This document shows positions 27,560 to 37,013 of a DNA stretch of 64,000 nt, piece by piece (position 1 is the stretch's first letter; the number at the start of each line of letters is the position of its first letter). Position numbers and translations under genes: made by a program. This stretch comes from Halalkalibacter oceani (GTDB lineage Bacteria > Bacillota > Bacilli > Bacillales > Bacillaceae_D), in assembly GCF_023715705.1 (NCBI RefSeq), contig NZ_JAMBOS010000004.1, positions 213,451-277,450 on the forward strand. The letters are read 5' to 3'. The notes beneath the pieces are model-generated. The model worked only from the letters and a program-made list of their open reading frames with translations. It ran no database searches and was not told the DNA's origin.

Positions 27560-28582
27560 TCACTGTGTTCCTTTCATTTTTCGAACAGCAGCCAACTTGC
27601 TTTCATGCCGGTCGGCATTGACTTCATTTCTCTTTTTCAATTCAGTTTTCAGCCAGGTGAAATACGCTTCGAGTGACTCCCTGAAGTCGGCAGACGGCTT
27701 GTAACCGATCTGCTCTTTATAAATGGAAACAAGCGGCCCCCTGATTGGCGCCTGAAGCACGAATGGCTCTGCTCCTTTGCCGACGCGGATGTTGCTTTCG
27801 GGACATTTTTGCTGAAGAAATTCAATAATCTCCTGATTGCCGTATAATTGTTCACTGCTTAAATGCACGCATGGAGGTGCCTCATCTGTTTCGAGCAGGC
27901 GGACGATCCCTTCCGTCACATCATCAACATAGGTGAAATTGGCGATGAAATCCCGACCTGTGCGCTCTTCTAATTGATTTTCAGTTAGAACTTTATATGT
28001 GTAATAAGCAATTGGTCCATTGCTCCAGCGTGGCTCTTTCACTGTCGGTAATGGGCCGAACACCCAGGAGACGCGAATGTTGATCGTTTCCATACCATAA
28101 TTTACACGGTAGCAATGCAGCAATTCTTCGCTTAGCCGCTTCGTTGTGGCGTACGTATTCATCGGTGTCGCCGGCACCGTTTCATCAATTGGATCGGTTG
28201 ATGTCTGTTTCCCGAAGACCGAACCGGAGCCGATATAAATGAACTTTTGAATGTGATGAATTCTCGCCAGCTCCAATAAGGTTAATGTGCCGATTGTGTT
28301 CGTCTCCACGGCATCAGTGGGATGAGCTTTGCAATACATTCCATTTAAATTAGCCGCTGAATGGATGATCGCATCAAAGCGATGCTTCGCAAAAAGCTCG
28401 GTAACAGTAAAATGGTTTGTCACATCCCCTTCTTCAAATTCAATCGAATCACTCCCGTCAAAGAAATCCGTTTCCCGCTCAATCGTTTTATCGAACAGCA
28501 CGACCTGATGCCCTTCGTGCGCCAGCCTTTTTACCGCATTCGCTCCGATTAGGCCGAATCCGCCCGTAACTAAAATTTTCAT
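27560..28582 (-). CDS. NAD-dependent epimerase/dehydratase (extended SDR)
   Basis: 340 residues: GxxGxxG cofactor motif in VTGGFGLIGANAVKRL, GDVTNHF, the YIGSGSVFG serine region and the catalytic YATTKRLSEEL near residues 143-147. Family members act on nucleotide sugars or free sugar acids. Last gene of the minus-strand catabolic operon, 31 bases after the GarR-type reductase, so oxidation or epimerisation of the imported sugar acid is more likely here than envelope synthesis. At 340 residues it is longer than the roughly 265-residue uronate dehydrogenases. Confidence 0.8.
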   Translation of the reverse strand: MKILVTGGFGLIGANAVKRLAHEGHQVVLFDKTIERETDFFDGSDSIEFEEGDVTNHFTVTELFAKHRFDAIIHSAANLNGMYCKAHPTDAVETNTIGTLTLLELARIHHIQKFIYIGSGSVFGKQTSTDPIDETVPATPMNTYATTKRLSEELLHCYRVNYGMETINIRVSWVFGPLPTVKEPRWSNGPIAYYTYKVLTENQLEERTGRDFIANFTYVDDVTEGIVRLLETDEAPPCVHLSSEQLYGNQEIIEFLQQKCPESNIRVGKGAEPFVLQAPIRGPLVSIYKEQIGYKPSADFRESLEAYFTWLKTELKKRNEVNADRHESKLAAVRKMKGTQ

Positions 28583-28612
28583 CTGTCAAGCTCCTCTCTG
28601 TATACGTCTTTA

Positions 28613-29497
28613 TTACTCCACCTCTTCAATATCAGCGCAAATTTGTTTGAAAATAGCCGTATAATCAATGCCTCCCCCGTATTGATCAACCAATCGGGCA
28701 AACATCTCTTCTGTTTTCCGTAAAAGCGGCAAATCGAGCCCTTCCTCCTGCGCTTTATCGACAGCAAGACGGACATCCTTCAGCAGCAGCTCTGCCTTAA
28801 AGCTTGGAGAGTAGTCACCAGCGATCATTCCAGCTGCCTTATGCTCCAAATGCCAGCAGTTCGCTCCTCCCGACTGCAAAACATCACGCACATGATAAAG
28901 GTCGAGCTCTTCCTTTTTGGCAACCGCCAGCGCCTCACTCATCGTCGTCACCGTACCGGCGACCATGATTTGGTTACAAATTTTCGTTGTTTGTCCGGCA
29001 CCGCTTCCTCCCATATAAGTAACCCTTCCCCCTAATACGTCGAGGACATCCTTCACTGCATCAAAATGAGGCCGATCGCCCCCAACCATAATGGATAAGG
29101 TGCCTGCTTCCGCTCCCGTCCGGCCCCCGCTCACCGGGGCATCGATAAAGCCGACTCCTTTTTCCTGGAAAGCCTCGTGGATTTCTTTCGTGACCTTTGG
29201 CGAGATACTGCTCATATCAATCACGATCGTCCCCGGTGCTGCATAGTGAATCACCGCCTCTGCGCCATCTGTTAAAGCTGCTTTGACATGAGGAGAATTC
29301 GGAAGCATCGTAATCACAATCTCATTTCGTTCGACCAGCTGTTCAATCGTCTGCGCTTCTTTCGCACCTTGTCTGACCATTTCCCTGACCGGCGATTCCA
29401 CCAAATCAAAAACGGTTACATCATAGCCAGCTTGTATTAAATTACCTGCCATTGGTTTTCCCATAATCCCCAATCCGATAAACGCGATTTTCTTCAT
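28613..29497 (-). CDS. 2-hydroxy-3-oxopropionate (tartronate semialdehyde) reductase-like
   Basis: 294 residues of the beta-hydroxyacid dehydrogenase family (GarR, GlxR, MmsB). FIGLGIMGKPMAGNLIQAG binds NAD(P); DAPVSGGRTGAEAGTLS is the substrate loop; the catalytic lysine lies in GAGQTTKICNQIMVAG near residue 172. GGAGAGAGG stands before the ATG. In aldarate or glyoxylate pathways this enzyme converts tartronate semialdehyde to glycerate. The operon context with an enolase-superfamily dehydratase fits, but 3-hydroxyisobutyrate-type substrates are not excluded. Confidence 0.82.
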   Translation of the reverse strand: MKKIAFIGLGIMGKPMAGNLIQAGYDVTVFDLVESPVREMVRQGAKEAQTIEQLVERNEIVITMLPNSPHVKAALTDGAEAVIHYAAPGTIVIDMSSISPKVTKEIHEAFQEKGVGFIDAPVSGGRTGAEAGTLSIMVGGDRPHFDAVKDVLDVLGGRVTYMGGSGAGQTTKICNQIMVAGTVTTMSEALAVAKKEELDLYHVRDVLQSGGANCWHLEHKAAGMIAGDYSPSFKAELLLKDVRLAVDKAQEEGLDLPLLRKTEEMFARLVDQYGGGIDYTAIFKQICADIEEVE

Positions 29498-29585
29498 GCC
29501 CTCTCTCCTTGTCTCTTCGTTTTACAGAAGAAAGCCAGAAGTCACAATTTCTCTCACTTCCAGCCTTTTCTTCTTATCAGAGCCG

Positions 29586-30647
29586 CTACTCCGCCGCTCG
29601 AATCCGCTCGACGAGGTCCGGTGCCCACTCACCTTCAAATTGTTCTACGATGTTGCTCTCCTCAAGCTTTCTGGCGAAAGCATCACGGTCAACGTCATCA
29701 ATAATCGTCGTTCCGTCATCGATGATCTGCTGTCTGTAGACTTCCTCGTTTTCTTTGACGAGCTGCTTCTGATAAGTACCGGCTTCTTCAATTGCTTCAA
29801 CGACCTGCGCCTGCATCTCTTCAGGGAAGCTTTCAAACGTATCATTGTTGATGACAACGACCATCGGCGCAATTAAATGCTGCGTCGTCATCACATAATT
29901 TTGCACCTCATGCAGCTTCGATGTATAAATCATATCGAGCGGGTTTTCCTGGCCGTCAACTGTTCTTTGCTCGAGCGCCACGTACAATTGATCAAATGCC
30001 ATCGGCGTCGGGTTGGCGCCAAGAATTTTCCACGCTTCCACCACTAATGGAATTTCGGGAACTCTCAGTTTCATTCCATTTAAATCTTCCGGCGACCGGA
30101 TTTCCATATTGGCCGTCAAGTTCCGCGGCCCGCGGTGCCAGTAATCCAAAATGCTCGAATTAAGTGACTCGTTGATCGCTGCATTAATTTCATCGCCGAC
30201 TTCTCCGTCAAGCACGCGATCCAAATGGTCGGTGTCCTTAATTAAAAACGGCAATGACAAACCGCTGTATTCCGGAGCGAACATCCCGAAGATCGCATCG
30301 CCGGTGATGACCATATCGACGGTTTGCAGCGACATCCCCTCAAGCAAATCGCGTTCACCGCCGAGCTGGGCATTGGCGAAAATGTTTACCGTCAGCTCCC
30401 CACCCGTTTTTTCTTCAATCAGTTCCTTGAACTTCCGCGCGCCTAAATCCGTCTCACTGTCCGTCGCGTTAATATAGCCGATATCAATCGAGTAACTGCC
30501 GCCGCCTTCAGCCGGTGCTTCCTCTCCCTGATCACCGCTGCCCGCACCTGGCTCCGCTTCCGTCTGAGTGTCGGAGCTTCCGCCACAGGCAGCAAGCAGC
30601 AAGGCAAAGAGCAAGGCCATACCAATAAAGAAAAATTTCGCTTTCAT
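29586..30647 (-). CDS. TRAP transporter solute-binding lipoprotein DctP
   Basis: 353 residues. Signal peptide with lipobox LLAAC, then an acidic Gly-rich linker, then the DctP fold with DSETDLGARKFKELIEEKTG, GEKTGGE-like strand and the carboxylate-binding arginine region MKLRVPEIPLVVEAW near residue 175, which in TRAP proteins contacts an organic acid. ATG 30647 fits AGGAGG better than the preceding ATG. About 100 bases separate it from the permease genes upstream. Ligand probably an aldonate, uronate or hydroxy acid. Confidence 0.9.
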   Translation of the reverse strand: MKAKFFFIGMALLFALLLAACGGSSDTQTEAEPGAGSGDQGEEAPAEGGGSYSIDIGYINATDSETDLGARKFKELIEEKTGGELTVNIFANAQLGGERDLLEGMSLQTVDMVITGDAIFGMFAPEYSGLSLPFLIKDTDHLDRVLDGEVGDEINAAINESLNSSILDYWHRGPRNLTANMEIRSPEDLNGMKLRVPEIPLVVEAWKILGANPTPMAFDQLYVALEQRTVDGQENPLDMIYTSKLHEVQNYVMTTQHLIAPMVVVINNDTFESFPEEMQAQVVEAIEEAGTYQKQLVKENEEVYRQQIIDDGTTIIDDVDRDAFARKLEESNIVEQFEGEWAPDLVERIRAAE

Positions 30648-30754
30648 CATGAACCCTCCTTAAATTGTATAAGCAGCAAGGAATAAGCGCAGTGAGATGA
30701 CTTCACAAAACCCGGCACCCCTCCTTTCAATAGCAGGTCTTCGTAAGTTTAGTT

Positions 30755-32026
30755 TTACAGAAGGTTCGGCAGCCAAAGACTAATCACCGGTAAAAACGTT
30801 AATATGAGCAGGTTAATAATCAGGACGAGTAAGAAAGGCAAAATCCCTTTCGTAATTTCTTCGAGTGAAATCCCGGCGATCCGGCTTGAGATGAACAAAT
30901 TGACGCCAACTGGCGGTGTCACCATTCCCATCGCTAAATTGACGATCATAATAATGCCGAAGTGAACCGGGTCGACGCCAAACGTTAATGCAACCGGCAA
31001 AAGAATCGGCGCTAATATAATAATCGCCGCACTCGTCTCAAAGAACATACCGATAAAAAAGAGAAACAGATTGACGAGCAGAAGGAAGATAACTTTACTA
31101 GTCGTGAAATCGGTAATAAGCGAAGCCGCTTGCTGCGGAATCATCCCCTTTGTCATAATCCAGCCAAACAGTCCGGCAGCCGAAACAATGATCATAATAA
31201 TTGCTGATAGAACAGCTGATTCTCCGAGGATTGGCAGGAGATCCTTCAATTTAATTTCTTTATAAATCCATAAGCCGACGATCAGGGCATAGACAACTGA
31301 TACGGCCGCAGCTTCTGTCGGTGTGAAGATTCCTCCATAGATCCCGCCTAAAATAATGACAGGCATCAGCAAGGCCAGCGTCGACTCCTTCAAAGCGACC
31401 CATTTATCCTTCCATGTCGTCTTGACATCGTTCGGATAGCCTTTGATTTTGGCAAGGATCGTAACGGTAATCACGAGCAGCAGCCCGATAATCAGCCCGG
31501 GAATAATCCCGGCCAGAAACATTGCACCAATCGACGTTCCGGTTGACACCCCGTAGAGAATCATCGGAATACTCGGCGGAATAATGACGCCCAGCTCCCC
31601 GGAAACGGCCTGGGATGCGGCGGCAAACCGCTTGCTGTAGCCCTTCTTGATCATCGCCGGGATAAGAATCGCTCCTAAGGCGGCAACAGTTGCCGCACTG
31701 GAGCCGGAAATCGCCCCAAAGAGCATCGAGGCGACGATTGTCACGACTGCCAATCCACCTGACAGATGCCCGATAAACGCTGATGCCAGATTGACGAGAC
31801 GCCGTGAAATTCCTCCGGTCCCCATGATTTTTCCGGCCAATACGAAAAAGGGCACCGCCAGCAGCGCAAAGGAATCAATCGAAGTAAACATCCGCTGAAT
31901 TAATAATTCAAACGGCAGGTTTCCATCAATAAGAATCGCGACGATAGAAGAGAGGCCAAGGGAAAAAGCGATCGGGACACTCAGCAGCATCAGCACAAGC
32001 AAAGTAATAAACATAAAGAGCGCCAT
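30755..32026 (-). CDS. TRAP transporter large permease DctM
   Basis: 423 residues with about twelve membrane segments. Family marks include PFFVLAGKIMGTGGISRRLV, GAISGSSAATVAALGAILIP, and SGELGVIIPPSIPMILYG, with GMVTPPVGVNLF near the C-terminus. Its start is two bases from the stop of the small permease, so the pair is translationally linked. Driven by an ion gradient, probably sodium given the alkaliphile setting (inference). Confidence 0.92.
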   Translation of the reverse strand: MALFMFITLLVLMLLSVPIAFSLGLSSIVAILIDGNLPFELLIQRMFTSIDSFALLAVPFFVLAGKIMGTGGISRRLVNLASAFIGHLSGGLAVVTIVASMLFGAISGSSAATVAALGAILIPAMIKKGYSKRFAAASQAVSGELGVIIPPSIPMILYGVSTGTSIGAMFLAGIIPGLIIGLLLVITVTILAKIKGYPNDVKTTWKDKWVALKESTLALLMPVIILGGIYGGIFTPTEAAAVSVVYALIVGLWIYKEIKLKDLLPILGESAVLSAIIMIIVSAAGLFGWIMTKGMIPQQAASLITDFTTSKVIFLLLVNLFLFFIGMFFETSAAIIILAPILLPVALTFGVDPVHFGIIMIVNLAMGMVTPPVGVNLFISSRIAGISLEEITKGILPFLLVLIINLLILTFLPVISLWLPNLL

Positions 32027-32027
32027 C

Positions 32028-32522
32028 TCACTCTCCCCTTTCTTCTACTTGAAACGTGCGGATCAGCACACTGAATAAGTTCAATAAAATCAGAAATCCA
32101 CCGACCGGAATCGCTGCATACGGGATCCACATCGGAAGCCGCAATGCTGTCGAGCGCTGAACAGCGACTTCCTGAACCATGCTGAAGCCATAAATGATTA
32201 AATAGAGACAAAAAACAATTGAGAAAAAGAGAACCATGACTCGGAAAGCCTTTTCGATTTTTTCCGGAATGAGCTGCATAATCGCCTCAACAGAGATCAG
32301 CTCCCGTCTGCCTGCCGCAATGCTCGCTCCGAGAAAGACAGACCAGATGCTAATATATTTCGTCGCCTCTTCAGTCCAGCTTAACGATTGGTTGAGCGCG
32401 TATCGGTAAAAAACTTGCGTACAAATAAAAAGCGTCATCACGCCAAGTAAAATCCCGACAAAGATCAGCATCCATTTGTTCAGACGCTCCATAAAACTGA
32501 CATACGGTTTTAACAGCTGCAT
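32028..32522 (-). CDS. TRAP transporter small permease DctQ
   Basis: 164 residues with four membrane helices; RYALNQSLSWTEEATKYISIW near residues 41-61 is the DctQ signature. GGGGAG is eight bases before ATG 32522; the GTG at 32531 is too close. Followed directly by DctM. Confidence 0.9.
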   Translation of the reverse strand: MQLLKPYVSFMERLNKWMLIFVGILLGVMTLFICTQVFYRYALNQSLSWTEEATKYISIWSVFLGASIAAGRRELISVEAIMQLIPEKIEKAFRVMVLFFSIVFCLYLIIYGFSMVQEVAVQRSTALRLPMWIPYAAIPVGGFLILLNLFSVLIRTFQVEERGE

Positions 32523-32739
32523 CTTCACCACTCCCCTTCTCTAAATTCTCCCAATGGTCCAGGCCGCCAGCAACAAGGAAGGCGCTTACTTTGCGAGGAA
32601 CACGATCTACTACCATACTACTTGTATCTATATGCACCCTTGGGCGAAATCTTTCAAAAAATCGATTCGCCAAAAAAAAGACCGTTAGAAGTAGGAAGAT
32701 GATGTAATTGTCTATTATTTCCATCTATTCATTGCCAGA

Positions 32740-33966
32740 TTATGTGCTAATAAGCGGTGTTTGATAGCGTGATACTCTCTTTGTCATATCCTCACGTTCA
32801 AACACTTCCGGACGTAACGCGGTCCCGAGACCAGGCCCTTCCAGCGGGTAAACATAGCCGGCCTTGACGACAGGGACTTCCGTAACCAGCTCCTTATACC
32901 AGCCTGAATAAAATGCACGCACGCATTCCTGGACAAAGGCGTTTGGCGCATTAATCGTTAAATGGACATCGACGGCAAAGGAGACCGGACCGACACAATC
33001 ATGCGGGGTAACGGGAACTTCATACGTCTCGGCAAGTGTCGCGATCCGTTTCCCTTCTGAAATCCCCCCGGTAAACGTTGGATCAAAAATGATGACGCCC
33101 GCTGCATTCCGCTCTAAAATATCGCGGAATGCCCAACGCGTTCCGAGCGTTTCACTCGCCGCTGTCCGCACCCGCGTCGAGCGGGCAAACTCCTGCAGCG
33201 CATCAAGATTATCCATGTTAATCGGGTCCTCATACCAGAACGGCTCAAATTCCTCAAGCGCTTGCGCGATCTGCTTCGCTGTCGGCAAATCCCATAACGA
33301 GTGCAACTCCACCATAATTTCGATTTTGTTGCCGACCCGTTCCCGTATTTGCCTGAAAGGCTCGAGTGCTTTGTTTAAGTCGGCCGGAGAAATATAACGG
33401 CCTTTCGTTGCTTCCGCATATAAATCGAACGGCCAGATTTTCATTCCCATAAACCCTTCCTCAACTAGACTTTCAGCTAAGTCCCCGGCATGATAGAGAA
33501 AGCCGTCAAGATCCTCATATGGCCCTTGTGCATCACCGACCCCCCAGTTATCAACCGGAAGACTGGCGTGCTTCGGGCGCTTGCGCGTATAATGATAGCC
33601 GGCACACGTATTGTAGGCTTTGATTTTCTCGCGGCATTTCCCGCCAAGCAGCTGATAGATTGGCTGCTTCGTGACCTGGCCGAAAATATCCCAAAGCGCA
33701 ATATCCAACGCAGACCGTCCGCGATTTTCGACTCCGGTGCTGCGGGAGCCGATAAAACCAACCATCGACTGCCAATGCCGCTCAATCGTCAGCGGGTCTT
33801 TTCCAAGAAGTACAGGCGCACCCGCTTCGTGAATCCAGGCTTCAACTGCTTCTGCGGCAAAATACGTTTCCCCAAGCCCGATGTGACCTTGATCGGTGTG
33901 AACCTGGACAAAACAAATATTCGGAAACTCTTCTAAACGGATCGTTTCAATCTGAGTAATTTTCAT
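32740..33966 (-). CDS. Mandelate racemase/muconate lactonising enzyme family dehydratase
   Basis: 408 residues of the enolase superfamily, which abstracts the alpha proton of carboxylates using Mg2+. N-terminal capping domain includes GLGETYFAAEAVEAWI and GSRSTGVENRGRSALDIALWDI; barrel motifs are GMKIWPFD, IEIMVELHSLWDLPTA (metal ligand region), FWYEDPINMDNL, AASETLGTRWAF, and a TPHDCVGP histidine-aspartate element. The likely reaction is dehydration of a sugar acid to a 2-keto-3-deoxy acid. GGAGG precedes the ATG. It sits between the hydroxyacid dehydrogenase and the TRAP genes. Confidence 0.88.
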   Translation of the reverse strand: MKITQIETIRLEEFPNICFVQVHTDQGHIGLGETYFAAEAVEAWIHEAGAPVLLGKDPLTIERHWQSMVGFIGSRSTGVENRGRSALDIALWDIFGQVTKQPIYQLLGGKCREKIKAYNTCAGYHYTRKRPKHASLPVDNWGVGDAQGPYEDLDGFLYHAGDLAESLVEEGFMGMKIWPFDLYAEATKGRYISPADLNKALEPFRQIRERVGNKIEIMVELHSLWDLPTAKQIAQALEEFEPFWYEDPINMDNLDALQEFARSTRVRTAASETLGTRWAFRDILERNAAGVIIFDPTFTGGISEGKRIATLAETYEVPVTPHDCVGPVSFAVDVHLTINAPNAFVQECVRAFYSGWYKELVTEVPVVKAGYVYPLEGPGLGTALRPEVFEREDMTKRVSRYQTPLIST

Positions 33967-33988
33967 TTTTTCCTCCGCTTTCTTATAT

Positions 33989-34933
33989 TTAATAGTTTGC
34001 TTTCAGATCAACCTGATTTTTTAACGGTTTGTTCGCAAGGAAGTTCGCAACATTTTCAAGCACAATCCGAAACACCCTCTCCATATAATGATCGGAATTT
34101 CCGGCAATATGGGGCGTAAGAAAGACATGCTTCATCTCCCACAACGGACTTTCAGGCTCAAGCGGCTCCTTTTCAAATACGTCTAATGCAGCTCCGCCGA
34201 TTTGGCCGCTTTCCAGCGCGGTGATTAAATCCGCTTCCTTCACAACAGAACCGCGCGCCAAATTGATGAAAAAGCAGTCCTGTGGCATCGCAGCAAAATG
34301 CTCTTGGTGGATAAAATGCTTCGTCCGAGGGGTCAATGGCAGCAGGACAATGACAAACGAACTCTCCGTCAAGAGCGCCTCCCATTCCCTCTTGACGATC
34401 CGATCAAAATTCGGCTTGCTTAAGCCGCTGCGGCTGGCTCCATAAACGTTCATCCCGAATACTTTACACATTTCAGCAATCGCAGACCCAATTGCCCCGG
34501 CGCCAACAATCGTCACCGTTTTCCCGGCTAATTCTCCACCAATGAACCCTCCTTCCCACTGATGCTTTTTCTGCAGCTCCCGGTAGTGTAATAGCTTGCG
34601 GGTATGGGCGAGCATCATGCCAAGTGCGTATTCTCCCATTTGTGAGCCGTGGATTCCCTTCGCATTCGTAACGGTGATTCCTCTTTCGGCTAATTCAGCG
34701 AACGGAATATTTTCAACTCCGGCGGTCGTAAGCTGAAGCCATTTCAGCCTCGGTGCTTTTTCGATTGACTCAGGGGTGAAGTTCAAATGATCAGACAGCA
34801 CAATGTCAGCCTCCTCTAAATAGGACTGCGCCTCCTTTTCTGAGTGACAATGACAAATTGTGATATCAGGATAGGAATCTCTTAATTGATTCAGTTGTGT
34901 TTCCGGAATATGGATCGTCGTGACAAGTTTCAT
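33989..34933 (-). CDS. D-2-hydroxyacid dehydrogenase family protein
   Basis: 314 residues. NAD-binding GAGAIGSAIAEMCKVFGM near residue 144; catalytic arginine in INLARGSVVKEADL, glutamate region FEKEPLEPESPLW, and catalytic histidine in LTPHIAGNSDHYMERV near residue 282. The KGIHGSQMGEYALGMMLAHTR segment is typical. It probably interconverts a 2-hydroxy acid and the 2-keto acid in the operon's pathway. GGAGGGACCT stands before the ATG; the gap to the LarA-like gene is 17 bases. Confidence 0.88.
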   Translation of the reverse strand: MKLVTTIHIPETQLNQLRDSYPDITICHCHSEKEAQSYLEEADIVLSDHLNFTPESIEKAPRLKWLQLTTAGVENIPFAELAERGITVTNAKGIHGSQMGEYALGMMLAHTRKLLHYRELQKKHQWEGGFIGGELAGKTVTIVGAGAIGSAIAEMCKVFGMNVYGASRSGLSKPNFDRIVKREWEALLTESSFVIVLLPLTPRTKHFIHQEHFAAMPQDCFFINLARGSVVKEADLITALESGQIGGAALDVFEKEPLEPESPLWEMKHVFLTPHIAGNSDHYMERVFRIVLENVANFLANKPLKNQVDLKANY

Positions 34934-34950
34934 AGGTCCCTCCTTCGGCG

Positions 34951-36252
34951 TTAATTGATTAGATTTCCAGTCTGGTCGAATGTCCAGGAAGCAGCTGCCC
35001 CTGCTACTTCCATCTGTGGGTGATTTTTCGCCTCTTCGACTAAATTCTCTGAAATGAAAATCCGGTCAAGCTCCAGCGTATTTTTAATGCGGACTACTTT
35101 TACATCCTCGATTTGTCTCCGTCCGGCCGTCCGGATCGCTGTTACAATCGCTTTTTGATCAGTGGCGAGTATGACCGGCAGCTTGGCGCCGTTAATTTCG
35201 ACCGCTGTCGTTGAATTGGCATACAGCGCGGAAAAATCAATGCTTTCGACCGTCCGGACGGTTGTATAGTCCGCGAGGCCAATTCCGGAGGCGTTGCCTT
35301 TTGTTTCTTTCGTTATATTCAGAACGACAATTTTACTGATTGGCGGAGCATCGAATACTTCCGACTGATTACAGGAGGACCGTCCAATAATATTCGAATC
35401 CATCCCGCTACCGCTTATGTTCTTACCGATTTCATCGACGATCAACACATCGATTTCCTCACATAGCAGCTTCGGCATTAACCGCTTCGCTTCAACTAAC
35501 AGTTCTTTTTCCCGTTCTGGCAACTGTTCTTTTAGCACGACTTCGACATGGGCGGTTTCGTGACATGAATTTTCAATAATGCCGACGCCAAAAAGAAACG
35601 GCGTCCGTTCGATAATGTGGCGCCCGACGGCTGGAATCAGCTCGGCGAAGTCTCCCATCCCCCCTTTATGCAGATAGCTCGCCCCTTTATGCTTGCCGAG
35701 GCCAATGCCAAGCATCTTCATGATACCGCTTTCAATTTCACCTTTAAAATCTGTATGCGGCTTAATTCTCGCAATGACGATAATTCCTTCCGCGTCTTCA
35801 TACGCCAGTCGATCGAAGTACACCTCGACGTCGCCATAGGCTTTGCCAAGATAGACGGTATCCATACTTGCTCTGACCGGGGCGCCGACTTCCGCTTCCG
35901 TAATCCCATACCCCGCTAAAATTTTCGCCTGGCCCTCGGCTTTTCCCGCGCCGTGACTTCCCATTGCCGGCACAATAAACGGCTCTGCTCCTAGTGCTTT
36001 TAACTCGGTGATTGTCGCTTTGACAATCGCCTGCAAATTTGTAATCCCTCTGCTGCCGACGCCGACTGCAATTTTCATCCCCGGCTTGATTTTTGCCACG
36101 AGCTGCTTCCGCTGACACTCCTCGTGAATCAGTGCTGGAATCGACTGCACCTCGATTTTCGTCATAGCAAACGTCTGCCGCACCGGATACATCGTCGGTA
36201 ATTCCAGCTCAAACCCGCCTTCTAGTTGAAAATCTTCAATTTTAAGCTCCAT
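34951..36252 (-). CDS. LarA-like (DUF2088, lactate racemase domain) protein
   Basis: 433 residues resembling nickel-pincer racemases and epimerases of the LarA superfamily. The equivalents of two LarA catalytic histidines appear in VPAMGSHGAGKAEGQ and RIKPHTDFKGEIESG. The FSGGRK segment that carries the cofactor-linked lysine in canonical LarA is replaced by a different sequence ending MKMLGIGLGKHKGASY. So it may bind the cofactor differently or catalyse without it. No larB, larC or larE is in the window. First enzyme gene after the GntR regulator; an epimerase or racemase acting on a sugar acid is the best inference. Confidence 0.8.
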   Translation of the reverse strand: MELKIEDFQLEGGFELELPTMYPVRQTFAMTKIEVQSIPALIHEECQRKQLVAKIKPGMKIAVGVGSRGITNLQAIVKATITELKALGAEPFIVPAMGSHGAGKAEGQAKILAGYGITEAEVGAPVRASMDTVYLGKAYGDVEVYFDRLAYEDAEGIIVIARIKPHTDFKGEIESGIMKMLGIGLGKHKGASYLHKGGMGDFAELIPAVGRHIIERTPFLFGVGIIENSCHETAHVEVVLKEQLPEREKELLVEAKRLMPKLLCEEIDVLIVDEIGKNISGSGMDSNIIGRSSCNQSEVFDAPPISKIVVLNITKETKGNASGIGLADYTTVRTVESIDFSALYANSTTAVEINGAKLPVILATDQKAIVTAIRTAGRRQIEDVKVVRIKNTLELDRIFISENLVEEAKNHPQMEVAGAAASWTFDQTGNLIN

Positions 36253-36277
36253 CTGCTGACTCCTTTCTATCTGAAAA

Positions 36278-36303
36278 AAGATGCCTTAAAAAGTGGACAT
36301 CTT
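36278..36303 (-). terminator. Weak terminator between gntR and the LarA-like gene
   Basis: On the minus strand AAGATGTCC pairs with GGCATCTT (one bulge), followed by a T-run. It would limit readthrough from the regulator gene into the operon. Confidence 0.5.
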
Positions 36304-36315
36304 CCCCAATAACCT

Positions 36316-36999
36316 TTATGATTTCGAAAAAAGTTCACTATATTTCTCCTTATACAGTTCAATGATTTCTACCGTGCTCTCTTTAATATGTTTGCTTAAT
36401 TTATAGTGGGCCAGCTCGACATCCTTTGCGATGACCGCATTCAAAATCTCTTCGTGCTCCTCAATCAGTTTGCTCGTCTTTCTAGTCGCCAGCAGACTGA
36501 GATAGCGAACACGATCAAGGTGCAGCTTTTCTGCCTGAATTACGGACCAGACATTTTGATAGCCGCTGATTTCAATTAGCCTCTCGTGGTATCTTTCATC
36601 AAAGTGATAGAAGGTTTCGCGCATCTTTTCATCCCGAAACTCCTTTTGTTTGGCAATCAATGCCTGTAATGCATCGATATCATCCTCGTTCAATCGGATA
36701 ATGCTTTGATGAAGAGCAGCGCATTCTAGCGATTCCCTGACAAAGAGTGACTCTTTCACTTTATCAATGTCGATATACGAGACAAACGTCCCCCTTTGCG
36801 GATAAATTTCGAGCAGACCTTTTTCCGAGAGTCTAATGAATGCTTCCCTGATCGGCGTTCTGCTCACTTCCAGCAGCGCCGACAGCTCTTTCTCCGATAA
36901 ACGCTGTCCTGGCAAAAATTCCAACGAAATAATCGCTTCTTTGATTACTTCATAGACTTGAGAATGAATTGATTTTGTTTTATCAATGGTTATTTTCAT
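36316..36999 (-). CDS. GntR family (FadR subfamily) transcriptional regulator
   Basis: 227 residues: winged helix-turn-helix with LSEKELSALLEVSRTPIREA (residues 35-54) and ENGLLEIYP-like wing, followed by an all-helical FCD domain containing ESLECAALHQSI and FHYFDERYHERLIEISG histidines that may bind a metal and an organic-acid ligand. ATG 36999 follows AAAGGTGATC; the GTG at 37008 lies in that site. Expected to control the downstream operon for sugar-acid uptake and breakdown. Confidence 0.9.
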   Translation of the reverse strand: MKITIDKTKSIHSQVYEVIKEAIISLEFLPGQRLSEKELSALLEVSRTPIREAFIRLSEKGLLEIYPQRGTFVSYIDIDKVKESLFVRESLECAALHQSIIRLNEDDIDALQALIAKQKEFRDEKMRETFYHFDERYHERLIEISGYQNVWSVIQAEKLHLDRVRYLSLLATRKTSKLIEEHEEILNAVIAKDVELAHYKLSKHIKESTVEIIELYKEKYSELFSKS

Positions 37000-37013
37000 T
37001 AGGATCACCTTTT

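Noticed and set aside
32371..32724. Minus-strand ORF of 117 residues before dctQ with a hydrophobic N-terminus
   Set aside because: No ribosome site before its ATG, and two thirds of it overlaps dctQ in another frame. The 200-base gap between the dehydratase and dctQ therefore has no supported gene.
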